From NCBI GenBank assembly GCA_037074705.1, contig CM073590.1, forward strand, positions 114,100,100 through 114,164,099: a stretch of DNA of 64,000 nucleotides, written 5' to 3'. The notes below the pieces were generated by a model, which saw only the letters and a list, made by a program, of their open reading frames with translations, made no database searches and had not been told where the DNA came from. Made by a program: the position numbers and the translations under genes. Below, one piece after another: positions 37,957 through 49,710 of this stretch. The first letter of the stretch is position 1. The number at the start of each line of letters is the position of its first letter. This DNA is from Zhengitettix transpicula (taxonomy: Eukaryota; Arthropoda; Insecta; Orthoptera; Tetrigidae).

Positions 37957-38008
37957 GACGAATATCACTGTCTAAGTGCTATTCGTCACTGTCTAAGTGA
38001 TATTCGTC
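37957..38008. repeat. 52-bp compound palindrome with internal direct repeat
   Basis: The ends GACGAATATCACT and AGTGATATTCGTC are exact reverse complements. Inside, CACTGTCTAAGTG plus TATTCGTCA occurs twice head-to-tail. It sits right at the end of the Tc1-like relic. Confidence 0.85.
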
Positions 38009-38118
38009 AGATCCCCTACATCACCTTTCGTGGAGATAATGCCACAATGAATCACCGCTGTGTGAAGGCAAAAAATGTTGTCCGTCGAAGTACTGGTAAA
38101 ATAATATTCGCAGTCAAT

Positions 38119-38140
38119 ATATATATATATATATATATAT
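38119..38140. repeat. (TA)n microsatellite, left of solo LTR
   Basis: Uninterrupted AT dinucleotides. The tract resumes at 39063 on the far side of the LTR, so the two were probably one microsatellite before insertion. Confidence 0.85.
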
Positions 38141-39062
38141 TGTAATGCCAATTAATTAAGGAATTAATTGAGAAATTAAAAAAATAAATTGTTTGAGAAA
38201 TCTATTCTTACGGCGGTACATAACAGAGCAACAATGAAGCAGAGCATTATTTTCTTTGTCGGAAGCCCTGAAAAATGTCGTATGCAGCGCTCGGATTTGC
38301 AAGACGAGAAGCAGTTCACGTTATGGTATGAGAGAGTGCAGATCACGTTACGGTAGAGTGGAGTTCACATTAAGATACGGTAGAGTTCAGTCCGTATTTC
38401 GAATCCTCAGCGATCGGGTGGTCGTGAAAGAACTTTTGGAACTTGGAGATTGAAACACTTACCGAGAGACGAGGACGAAAGCGAAAGGCGAGAGCGAGAA
38501 TCGAAACGAGCTTGCAGGAAAGCATAGATAAAACATTCACACACTCAGAACTATAAAACCTGCTAAGCACAGACAGTTTTGGTGAACATAGCCAGGCAGA
38601 GAATTAGCAGGAGTCAACCGAGTGAGGGAGAGACGAAGAGGAGGTTACTGATTCCTGATATTGGTCTAAAAATATTAATTTAAGAATCAATGAGTTTTAG
38701 TAGAAGCTGTGCAAAAACCCGTCATAGTGCTTCGTAAGTCAAAAGTATCCTGGAATGCTGCCGTGAGTACCAATATAAAACAACTCATTGTGTAATTCGG
38801 ATTAAAAGATAGACGTCAGATTTCGTTCTCTTCCTTTGATAAAATTTGTTAAGTAAAATCCATCTTTTAGTATAATTTCGTCGACAAGTAAATTTCGTCA
38901 TTGTTAATTAACGAGTAAATCTTCTTTTTCATTATAATTGTAATTTGTTTTTATAAGATTTTAAATAATAGATGTGTCCTATTACATAATGGCTTTCACA
39001 ACGTGTGGCACGAATATATCCAAATTAATTAATTAAAATATGTTTTTATTTTGAATATTACA
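38141..39062 (+). mobile_element. Solo LTR, Gypsy-type (922 bp)
   Basis: Starts TGTAATGCC and ends ATATTACA, giving the short TGTAAT/ATTACA inverted ends typical of LTRs, and is flanked on both sides by ATATAT. A TATA box (CTATAAAAC) is at 38551 with a CA-rich start region downstream. The GC-richer middle (38260-38640) contrasts with the flanks. No gag/pol or second LTR lies nearby. The Gypsy assignment comes only from end sequence; the TSD is not diagnostic because the target is itself (TA)n. Confidence 0.6.
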
Positions 39063-39092
39063 ATATATATATATATATGTATATATATATAT
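39063..39092. repeat. (TA)n microsatellite, right of solo LTR
   Basis: AT dinucleotides with one G interruption, the continuation of 38119-38140. Confidence 0.8.
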
Positions 39093-39149
39093 TTATTAAG
39101 AGTTAGTTTATCAGCAATGAATAAAATATTTAGTATTCCTATTGTAGTC

Positions 39150-39360
39150 TCAGCCTATCTGTTGTGGCATCACAGAGGTCCCGGATTAGAATCCCAGCAT
39201 GGTCATGGACGTTTCTACTCCTCATGGGAAAGAAAACTGAGGTATGGCTGAAGGAGAATGTAACAATAAGGTCGGTAGCTGTTCTTATTACAATGAATGA
39301 AGGAGGTGAAGTTCGCCGGAACTGCGGTGCTGCGGTGAACTTGAAGATCCAGTAGAGCGG
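39150..39360 (+). mobile_element. SINE-like sequence with tRNA box B
   Basis: The segment 'catcacagaggtccc' then GGATTAGAATCCC resembles a tRNA box B (GGTTCGANTCC). It aligns with 'cgtcacaaaggtcc' and the following region of the better SINE at 62318. Box A is not clear here and no terminal poly(A) is visible, so it is an old copy. Confidence 0.45.
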
Positions 39361-40602
39361 TGTTCACCTCCAAGAAGGATAGTTGTCAAGGATTGACGAT
39401 AGGAAAGAAAGTTTTCCAGTATGTGGAGTCGTGTTAGAGCTAAGTCCAACTTTCAGGACTGCGAGAAAGTACTGGCTGCAGGAAGACAGACTTGAACTCC
39501 GGTATAGTATAAATAAGGATTTATTATTTATTGTACAGTCAATATCAATAATAAATTGAAGTTACAAAGATTGAGAACATGAATCAGCCAACCACTATGT
39601 CTGAGTAGATTACATGAACTAACTATAGGAGTCGTGCCTCAGGTTTTAATACATCTGGGCTTGACCCATATTCCACAGCTGAAGAATGTGGAGTTCGCGA
39701 ATCAGTAAAAGCAAGCGTCAGCGCTCTGAATTGAGACACCTCGCTTGCAGTTGCGACTGCTTACTCCAAATTCCTCGCATACTTAATACTACATTACAAG
39801 AATAACTACGATGACTATGAATCACTTTCAAAGAATCCGGAATCTTTTATGAAAGATGACATAAGGTTAAAGAGCCAAATGAATAATAATAAGTGTAAAC
39901 TCAACGACTATATAGAGATATCTATATCCGTGTCTGAAACAGTTAAGTATAAATCATCATAATGCAGTAGAATTGGAATAATGATGAAAGATTTGCAAAT
40001 ATTTATGAACTACTCTGGAGTTCCGAAATCGGAGTAAACCCTTATCACGAACTGACTCCATTCATACCATATAATATTTTAGCGGAATATGCTAAGTCTA
40101 CAGAATTATTTTAATTATTTTGCGTTCCGCGGTACAGCCTAATTTTTATATGTATGGTATTGGAAGTGGAAAATTAATGAGCAAATTCTATTTGACTGAT
40201 CACATCTTTTTGGTCTTCTAGTACACGTTTTCTATCTTGTAGTTAATAGCATGTATTTGAGATTTACTTTAGTAAATGCAGTGGTTCTCACAGTTTTTAT
40301 TAAAGAAGCAGCCATGCAGTACTAAAATTAACTGTCGGATATATTCGGGAAGCACTGGCACATCCACATATCTAATATTTATGTGTAATTAATAATATTG
40401 GTGTATATAGGAACTACTACATAAGATAATTATTATGCGAGATATTGTGGAATATTGCTAATATTAGAGCTTACACAGTAGCAAAGAATACTGCTATTCC
40501 GAAATGATTAAACTTCAATATTTTGAAACCGGTGACTTCAAATTGAAGTTGTCAACTAAATGTAAAATAGAACAGGTGAAATGGTTTCCCAGTTGTGGAT
40601 TT
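39361..40602. other. Intergenic; possible old LTR on minus strand at about 39480-39805
   Basis: On the minus strand the sequence from 39805 begins TGTAATGTAG, passes TTAAAACC near 39640 and AATAAATAATAAATCC near 39515, as an LTR might. The other end cannot be fixed and no coding region adjoins it. The remainder (39820-40602) is AT-rich with no ORF of note. Confidence 0.25.
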
Positions 40603-40612
40603 AGGGGAATGT

Positions 40613-41117
40613 TCTCTTGCGGAGAAAATTAAGAACACACTTTACAGAATGCAATAACCTAACAACCTATAAAGGGGAATGTAGCGAACAGTTAAAAGCT
40701 ATCTTGAAGGGCTCTCTTAGCCATAAAGTTTATTTCAGTGCAGAAGTGTAAGGAACGCAATTTGTATTATACTTTTTTTAATGTAGGTTCACTTTAAAAC
40801 ACTTTTACGATTAATAGTTTTTTCTCAACTCCCTTATACTCATTATTTATTGTCAAATTCTGAAAACTGGGCCAATGGTGAATTGAAGTTACCATATTCA
40901 TTATTCCATACGGATTGAATTAAATTATATGGATGTGTGCAATATAAAATAGCTGCACAAAAGTTAAATTTTAATAACAATGAGACAATTATTATAATAA
41001 TATAGGAATCATACAAGAATGTTGTACGAGGAATACGTTCCACGTACTCTAAGGAAAAAATAGGTTGTTAGGTTATTGCATTCTGTAAAGTGTGTTCTTA
41101 ATTTTCTCCGCAAGAGA
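40613..41117. repeat. 58-bp perfect inverted repeat, 389 bp apart
   Basis: 40613-40670 (TCTCTTGCGGAGAAAATTAA...) is the exact reverse complement of 41060-41117. The left arm alone is bracketed by two copies of AGGGGAATGT (40603-40612 and 40673-40682). The spacer has no ORF above 66 codons. The flanks of the whole 505-bp unit show no matching target duplication, so a MITE is less likely than a templated insertion. Confidence 0.85.
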
Positions 41118-41160
41118 AAAGATGGCTATTTTAATAATAACGAAGAGTGTATATAAGATT

Positions 41161-41210
<50 letters not shown>

Positions 41211-43419
41211 CTTGAGAATAAATAACAAATTATTTTGACCATCTTATAATTAATCATATTATAGAGGTTTGAAAACCAATTTCATTATTGTATACTTAAT
41301 TTTATGTTGAAACTACAACTTTTAATAATAATTCGAAGATGAATAAGGTTATGCAAGTGACAGTTTCATCAAATAAAAGTTGTAAAAACTGTTAATTAAT
41401 TTTTATTTACTGATGAACAGTTTTTTATTAAATAAATTTTAATAAATAATACCATGGCGATCTCTCTGTAATTAATTAAGTATTACTTTCAGATGATTTT
41501 TGATTTATAAAAAATGGCACGGTTGGAACGTTCTATTTTCCTCACTTGTGTTAAGCTGAACAAGACGAATATGGTATAATGCTCAGAATTTAAAAAAATC
41601 ACTGAGATTTGTAGGTATACTGGTATTTAGTAAAATGTGGAGGTTTGAGAATATATATTAAATTGTAAATAATTTTTGTCAGTTTAACTTGATGACTTGA
41701 ACTGTACAAGAAAAAGCAACTGACACTGAGTTATGTGAGCAGAATTACTGTACTTGAATTCCTCTTTCTTAAACAGTGAATTCGCTTTAATATACCTTAG
41801 TACATATTTATGGAAAGAATTTCTTCTGTTCTTGAATAGAAATATTTTTTGCTGCACAAAGTTTAACAACTCTTTCATATTGAATATATGAATTCATACC
41901 AAATTAAATAAATGGCGTTTATTTTTTAAGAGAGCGTAGGGCTGGAGAATTTTTTAGATTAAATCTCATATTAGGGGAAGTATGCAGTATTAGTATTAAA
42001 GTTTCAAACTGATATATATTACTAAATTACGTATTTTTAAAAATGTAGAGTATTAAAAAGTATTCTTTGCCTTAGTTTTTATAATTTCAACAGTAATGAC
42101 AGTATATTAATTATAATCCACACATGAATTCATTAATTCTTAAACGTTAAATAATTTACATATTCGTAAAAATATGGTCTCGGAGACTAAAATAAATAAT
42201 TTTTGTTTGTTTGTTACTTCATATAATTGATCTTGTTATTCCAATGCTGCAAGTAATTAGCCGCTCAACAAGAGAATTATATAAGAGTACATCCATCCAA
42301 GAGTAAAATACATCTTGAATCTCTAAGTTATTTGCAGATTCAACTTCTTTTAGAGAATTCTCAGCCGTCATAACTTTATCGCGTAGTCAGAAAAAACTCA
42401 AACCTTAGTTCCCCGTTTCTTTCGGCTCTTTATAAAGAGATTCTTTTATCCAGAGAAGACAATGCTTTCTTGAAAATAGTATCGTTATATTTTTCGAGGA
42501 AGTAATTGAAGCCACATTGTGGTAACATTATCGTCAAAGAAATGAGACTGTTTTCACATGAATTTATCCAATCATTGTGGTTTTTTTCTCCTTCTCCTGA
42601 AAATATTTTCCAGCCCCTACTAAATTCAATTGAATATTATTCTGTTGATATGTGTCGAAATGTAAATCAACTCATATTAAACATCTCGAAATTTCCTTCG
42701 TACAATTCTAAACTTATTGTATTAAAAAAAATTATCAACATAAAACGTCATTTCTGAATTAAAGTAAGTTATAATTTGAGTAATTTAAATGTTATTATTA
42801 CTAAATAAAAGATTTTCATAAGATCTTCATATTCTTAATAGAAATATTTAATTATAAATTGAGATAATAATAGAAAAATACACAGTTTTTATGATTATTG
42901 AATCTTTGTTTTTAATCCTTGAAAATTTCTTGTTGACTTTAGGTAAATCCAAATAAAAAATTCAAATATAAATTGCATGCAAATTTATTAATTGTTTATT
43001 AGCATACTCTTCGAAATCCAATTATTAAATTAAAGTTGCTGAATTGAATATTATTATACTTAAGAGAGGTAGAAAATACTAGACAGGCGCTGTAAATCTG
43101 TAATGAACTGAATTAATGGTTCAGAGGCACATTAATAAAAGATAAATGTAAATTATCTATCTGTAAATATTTTGTTAGAAACGGTGCAAAGGGCGTAATT
43201 ACAATACTAAATGTGATCATTTTTGTATATAATGATGAAAAAATATGACATTCCTATAATAATGTAAGTAAACAATTATAAGACCCTGATTCATAAAATA
43301 ATAATGTTTCTTAACAAAAACTAATTTTATTACGCTTCGTCCTCAAAGTTTTGTTATTAAAATATTTTATAAATGCTTATGTTATTAAATTCTACATTGT
43401 AGATTAAAAACTGTCCAAT
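41118..43419. other. AT-rich intergenic with (TA)n tract at 41164-41207
   Basis: Contains a 44-bp TA microsatellite and otherwise very AT-rich DNA. Open frames here (minus 41684-41878, plus 42506-42757) have no domain-like content and look like chance. Confidence 0.6.
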
Positions 43420-43450
43420 CTGATGAGGTCCTTAAAGTAGACGAAACGTC
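43420..43450 (+). ncRNA. Hammerhead-ribozyme-like core (Penelope-type)
   Basis: CTGATGA, then a short GTC...GAC stem with a 9-nt loop and one extra G, then GAAACG. This is the CUGANGA-stem II-GAAAC core order. Flanking stems I and III are not obvious, so activity is doubtful. Its presence suggests a Penelope-like terminal fragment. Confidence 0.4.
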
Positions 43451-43779
43451 GTAAAATTAAATGATACTATTTAACATTATAATTTTCAGACTGAAGGCCG
43501 TGTTTTTATGTACTTAAATTTCTGTATATATGTTTTAATGATTTTTTTTATACACTGACTTAATATTGACAGAGAATTTTTTGCCATATGGAGAAAGAAA
43601 AAATAATATAGCTGGTGAACCAACACAGTGTTTCGGTTTATATAAAATAATATAATTAAAGAAGAGTATTCCATTTTTATCTCGGCCCGGTTATCGAAAA
43701 GCATATTTATTTCCAAATCAACTGATATTAATGTTATAAAGCCCTCATAAAGGACTTAGAGATTTGTTAAATAATCTAA

Positions 43780-46700
43780 TCTATCTAATAAATAAAAAAG
43801 AGCGTTTGTTTGTTTGTATATATATTTGTATGTTCCTTATACAAATCTACACCGGTGGAGCAAATGTAAATTATATTGATTGTATTTCTACTGATGTTGT
43901 TTGTGTATATTTTCAACCTCTTTCAGCATGCGATGGGAGCACCCTTATGTGTGGAAGTGGAGGGCCGTTTCATATAATTAACGCCAAATCAACCGAGATT
44001 CGAGTCAAATCGGGGATATGGATGTCGCTGAGACTATTTATAACAATCTGCAAAAACTCACACGGGTGGGCTGGTAATTAGAGAGGAAGGGCGGGGAAAG
44101 AAGCTTTCAAACATGCTAATCGGCCGATTTTTTCGTCGAATCAATATAATTCGGGATCAATAGCATTCATATAATTTCACTACATGTTATATGTGTATAA
44201 TTTCAACTTCTTTAGGGATGGGAGTGATGCACCCTTAAAGGTTGGGGGTGGACTGCCATTACATGAAATTACTCAAACACATTCGAGTTTCGAGTCGAAT
44301 CCGGGGTTATATTTATCACTGTGTTTAATTATGACATTTAACTTACAGTTTAACTTTCTCAAGCGGGGATGGACGGGGGTTGAAATTTTCAAACATGCTA
44401 AGCAGTCGATATTTGTGTTGAATAAATATTTTTCTGGTTCACTGAGATTTATTATATTTCTCTACATGTTCCATGTATTTAATATAACCTCTTTCGGGAT
44501 TGGATTTATATAATAATAACGCAAACACAATCGGGATTTGACTCAAATCCAGTGTTATGGTTGTCAGTGAGTTTAAGTATAGTATGATATTCAAGTTGCC
44601 GTTTAAGTTCCCCAAGCGGGGGTGGTTGGGGGTGGAAATCTTAAAACATGCTATCAAGGCCCATATTTGAGTCTGATAAATATTTTCCGGGTAAAAAAGA
44701 TTAGTAGTGTTGTACCAATGTATGCCAGTAAAATTTCAACATTTACGGCATAAGAAAGAAGCACCCTAGGGGTTGGGATGGATGAATGCTACAATAAATT
44801 AACTCGAATACAACCGAGACTGGAGTCAAAACCAAATTTATGGATAACGCTGAGTTTAATTACGACATTAAACAAGCAATTAACCTCCCAGCGACGGGGG
44901 TGGTTGGGGGTGGAAATTGTCAAATATGTTAATCTACCGATTTTTGCAACGACGAAATATTTATCGGGATCAATGAGATTCATACAATTCCTCTACACAT
45001 TCTGTGAGTATAACTTCAACCCCTTTCAGGCTTATCAGCAGAGCACCTTTAGGGGTGGGGTGGGGGAACGCTTCAATAAAAAAAACGCGAATACAACCGA
45101 GATTGGAGTCAAATCCGTGGTTATGGATGTCGCCGAGTTCAATTATAGCATTCAATTGGCCATTTTACCACAAGGGGCGGGAGTTGATGGGGTGGACAGG
45201 GATTGAATTTTTCTAACATGTTAAACGATCGATATTTGCGTGGAGTAAATATTTTTAAAGGATAAATACAATTAATTGAAAAAATTAATTGTCGGGGTTA
45301 GTGACATTGATAATAAATCTACCGATGTTGTTTGTAAAATGTAACCCCTTTTGGCATGAGAGGGAATCACACTTACGGGAGGAGGTGGAAACATTTATTT
45401 AGGCAGATAAATATTTTTAGGTATCTAAGATATAGTGTTTCAACGGATGTTATATGAGTATAGTTTCATCCCTTACAGGATGGGAAAGGAGCACTCTTAG
45501 GGGGGGAGAGTAAAAAAATAAATAACGCGAATAAATCTGAGAATACAACCAAATCACGGGTTGTGGATGTCGCAGAGTTTCATTATGGTATTAAATTGGC
45601 CATCAAACACCCAAGGGTAGGGGTGAACAGGGTATGGAAAAGGTTTAACATGTTAAACGGACGATATTTGCGTGGAATAAATATTTTTAACGGATAATTA
45701 CATTTATAATATTTCCACCCATTTAATATTTGTAAAATTTCAACCCCTAGCGACATGAGTGACATCATGCTTAGGGGTGGGTGTGGAGGTGAGATACCGG
45801 AAAATAACGCTAATACAACCGACATTCTATTCAAATCGAATGTAACGGATGTCCCTGAGTTTATTTATGACAATCTAAGCAATCCGCGGGGGTGGATTAA
45901 GGTGGGAGAAGTTGGGCGGTGGTGGGTAAGGAGTAGAAATTTTAAAATAAGTAAAGCTCCGAATTTTGCGTCGAATAAATATATACAATAAAATCATTAA
46001 AATTTCACTACACGTTCTCAGTGTTTAATTTGAACCCATTTCTGGATTTGGAGGGAGCTTACTTTAGGAGTGGGGCTCAACAGGAGTTAAAAATAAATAA
46101 CGGGAATAAAACCGCGATTAGAGTCAAATACAGGGTTATGAATGTCGCTGGGTTTAATTATGACATTTAAATAGTCATTGAACTCCAAGGGGTGGAGATG
46201 GACGGGAGTGGAATTATTGAAACAAGAAATCACAACCGATATTAGAGTTGAATAATATTTTTCAGGGTTAATTAGATTTATAGTATTTCTATCCGAGTTG
46301 TGAGTGTAAAATTTTAACCCTTCTTGCGGCACGAGGGAGGTGCATAGTAAGGAGTTGTGGTGGATTGGGACTCATAAAAAACAACGCGAGAAAAACCAAA
46401 ATTGGAGTCAAATCGAAATCTCCTGGGGCGGGATTGGACGGGGTGTAATTCTTCAAACATGTTAAATCATCGATATTATCGTGGAATAAATAAATTCCAG
46501 GGCCATTGACGTTGATAGTATTTCTACCGATGATGTTTGTAGGGATGATATGGGGGGAATGATAGGAGGTGGAGGGTATTTACAAGAAAATAATGCAAAA
46601 CCGAGATTCAAGTCAAATTGAAGGAAATGGATGTCGCCGAATTTATTTGTGACAATCTGGGCAACGCGCGGGTGTGGGATGGGTTGGGATGAGTTGGGCG

Positions 46701-47965
46701 GAGGTGTACGGGGGATAGAAATTTTAAAACATGTTGACCGGCAGTTTTTTGCGTCGAGTAAATATATTTCGGAATCAATTAGATTAATAAAATTTCTCTA
46801 CATTTTGCCCAAGTATAATTTCAACATCTTTCGGGATTGGGAATGGAGCTCCCCTTAAGGATGGAATTACATTATAATGATGCAAAAACAACCGACATTG
46901 CAGACGAATCCACGGTAATGGATGTCAATGAGTTAAATTATTACATTCAACTAACCTTTTAACTCCCCCAAGGAAGGGTTGGCAGGGGTGTAAATTGTTT
47001 AAATATGTTAAATGGTCGAAACGTGATTAAATCCCAGATTGGAGATATAGGTGAAAGTGTTTATGGCAACGTGGGATATACACGGTGGGTGGTGGCGGTG
47101 TGCGGGGTTGTGAGGGGATTGGAGCAGTTGGGCGGGGGAATAAATTTTGAAACATGTTCACCGGCTGATTTTTCCTACAAATAAATATATTTCGGCATCA
47201 ATGAGATTCATAAAATTTCTCTACATGTTCTGTGTGTATAATTTCAACCCTTTCCGGGCTTTGGAGGGGTGCACCCTTAAGGGTAAGCGTGAAGTGGCAT
47301 TACATAAAAGGAAAGCAGAAAGTATCGAGATTGGAGTTGAATCCGGGGTTATATTTGTCACTAAGTTTAATTATGTCATTCAACATGCCGTTTAAGTCCC
47401 CGAAGCGGGAGTGGTCGGGGGTTGGAAATTTTCAAACATGATAAACGGTCAATATTTGCGATACTTATTTCCAGGGGTTAATTACTTTGATTTTATGTAT
47501 ATAGATGCTGTTTGTGGATAATTTCAACCCCTGTGAGGGGAGCAATCTTAGGGGTGGAGTGGAGGTACGTTACGTAAAAACAAAACCGCAAAAACAACCG
47601 AGATTCGAATCAATTCAGAGACTATGAATGTTGCTGAATCTAATTATGACAACCTGGGTAACGGGACGGGTTTGGGAGGTGGTGGACTGGGGTAGAAATT
47701 TTCAGACATCGTAATCGGTCGATTTTTCGTGAAATAAAAACTTTTTGATTATCGCACATTTGTGGAGGTGGTCATCTTCAAACATGTAAAATCGGCCGAT
47801 ATATTTTCTCAATGACTTCAACTCCCTTCGGCCTGGGAGGTGAGCACATGTAGGCATAGGGTTCGAGGAACGTTACATAAAAATAGCGCAAAAGCAACCT
47901 AAATTGGAGTCATATGGGGGGTTATAGATAAATGACATCTCGGGCAACACCGGGCACCCAGCTAG
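43780..47965 (+). mobile_element. Complete lone Helitron-like minisatellite element (opposite orientation)
   Basis: Preceded by A at 43779, it begins TCTATCTAATAAAT, then AAAGAGCGTTTGTTTGTTTG, and ends CGGGCAACACCGGGCACCCA then GCTAG with T at 47966. This fits Helitron insertion between A and T with TC and CTRR ends. The interior is about 15 diverged monomers that are reverse complements of those in the macrosatellite arrays. The last few hundred bases (47500-47965) align collinearly with the reverse complement of 5109-5600. No Rep/helicase reading frame is present. Monomers are more diverged from each other than the four macrosatellite arrays are from one another. Confidence 0.75.
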
Positions 47966-48603
47966 TGTTAAATATAATGGAAATATTCTGTATTTTGCTT
48001 TGATGGTCGAGATATATAATAAAGTGTAAGTAAACAGAAAATTGTAAAAGAGAGTTTAAAATTAAGGTAAAGACTTTTTTCAACATAGAAAGAATTCTAA
48101 ACTTTTAATAGTTATAATATAGATTTTTTTATACCAGCAACTGTGTTTCTGTTATTCAAAGTAGTCTTTTAAGACAAACCATTAATTTACTTCTATGAAT
48201 CTTATAGTTACAGAAAATGGTATTAATTTTAGGTGAAAATGATAATATTTTAAAATAATTCTGTAATTTTTCTGATAGTCTTTATTAAGAGCAAATGTCA
48301 GATATAAAATCAGCAAATAGTCAAATACCACGTACACGTATAAGACTATTCATATATTCGATTGACGTCGTTCGCAGGTAACAAGAATCAACCCCTGAGC
48401 GCTTCATGTAATTTATGGTATATGATAAAAGTGTAATTTTATTTGTTTCTACATATTCCAAGACAATTTTTCTCTATCTAACATTTCTTCGATTATCTAT
48501 AGATACAAAAATTTTATCTGGCATAATTTTCCTCCAATTTATAAGTGTATGCTGATGACATTTTTAAAAAAGCAGTATTCGTAACTTAATGTTTTCTCCA
48601 ATT
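47966..48603. other. AT-rich intergenic, nothing supported
   Basis: Immediately right of the Helitron-like 3-prime end. I found no ORF, RNA gene or repeat here. Confidence 0.5.
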
Positions 48604-48951
48604 TTAAAATGTATGAACCAATAAGAAATCGTCTTCGCGGCGACTCTCGGACTTTGCTATGATTCCAGACGACTGGAGATCAGACAGGTAATTTTCGTGA
48701 AGGAGATTACTATTGGAACTTGAGTCTTGGAAGGCTCCGTGTTGAATTTGTAATGCTGCGAACTGATATCGGGAACTGCTGGTCCTGCAGAAAGCAAACA
48801 TGAAGGCTTGAGGTCTGTGAAAACAGCGATACTGCGCCTCCTGAAATACCGTACTCTCTCCAGCAAAATGCTGCCGCAGTAGTTTCGTGGTCGTTGTCGG
48901 GTAACTCTGCAGATAGGCAGCATCTAACAACATTCAACAGCGTCGTGTTAC
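48604..48951 (-). CDS. Possible exon of unknown protein
   Basis: This is a GC-richer island in AT-rich DNA. On minus, a TTTCAG acceptor ends at 48952. A 109-codon frame then runs from ATG at 48933 (MLLDAAYLQSYPTTTTK..., STVFQEAQYRCFHRPQAF..., LHENYLSDLQSSGI...) to a stop at 48604. Two other minus frames are also open over much of the island, so the frame is uncertain. S/Q-rich composition, no recognised domain, no signal peptide. It could be a terminal exon or an unrecognised repeat. Confidence 0.35.
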
Positions 48952-48959
48952 CTGAAAGC

Positions 48960-49590
48960 GTACAGGAATGCTTAAACGGAATACAGTCAGAGATGTGGTC
49001 GTATTCAAAGGGAAATACATGTTTTGTTCAATTTAATAAGAGATAACATATTCATAGTCATATAATAAATACTTCTTTCAAGACGGTATCGAGTGTACTT
49101 CGTTGAAAGCTCTACAAATATTTCTTCGTTCTCAGGATACAGTTCTCTATCAAGAAAGATGGAAACAATATTCAACAAGTATAGTTTTTGATTGGATAAG
49201 TACCTGTTTTTCAAAATTCGTGACTCAGTTTTATTTGTTACCAACTAATACAGTAATACGACAGTTTATAATAAAGGAAATTTTAATTATGTTCTGCATT
49301 ACTGTAATTATTTGTAATTAGTGAGCTGACGCGGTATAAATGACTGAATTTTTATTTTAATTTTCGGTTGATTTGCTTTACTTGGATTGTATTGTAGTAT
49401 TTGATACTAATATTACAATTACCACGTATTTTAATGATTTTTTCGTCATTATGTACACTTTTCCCACATTAGGGTCCACCGTTTCATTCTTATCTATGTT
49501 TTTTTAATTAAAGTCGTATATCACATGAAAAATCAAGATAGCCAAATACAGACTAAAGAAACGATGATACAATTGAGTTGCGTATTTCAA
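48960..49590. other. AT-rich intergenic, nothing supported
   Basis: Small frames on both strands (49005-49244 minus, 49103-49321 plus) overlap each other and have no domain-like content. Confidence 0.45.
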
Positions 49591-49710
49591 GTCTCAAAAA
49601 AGATCTTGAGTATTGTCAACCGAATTGTGCAGTTGTGTCGCTCTAGGTTCTTGTGTTTGTTCTGCACCTGAAGAAAGGAACAAGACTTCCAGAAACCTTG
49701 TGTGGTCTTC
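49590..49710 (+). mobile_element. Penelope-like terminal fragment with hammerhead-like core
   Basis: 'gtgcagttgtgtcgctctagg' and the following CACCTGAAGAAAGG...CCAGAAACC match, in reverse orientation, the segment at 52031-52140 that lies directly downstream of the GIY-YIG fragment. The core at 49668-49696 is CTGAAGA, a GGAA/TTCC stem, then GAAAC, which fits CUGANGA-stem II-GAAAC. Confidence 0.55.

Noticed and set aside
40613..41117. A MITE with 58-bp terminal inverted repeats
   Set aside because: No matching target duplication flanks the whole unit, whereas a 10-bp duplication flanks only the left arm.
42506..42757. 83-codon plus frame
   Set aside because: No recognisable motif, no splice context, and it sits in uniform AT-rich DNA.
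44184..45206. 109- and 142-codon plus frames in the lone Helitron-like copy
   Set aside because: The translated phrases (for example GWTGVEIFKH, GWLGVEIVKY) are simply monomer sequence read on the other strand.
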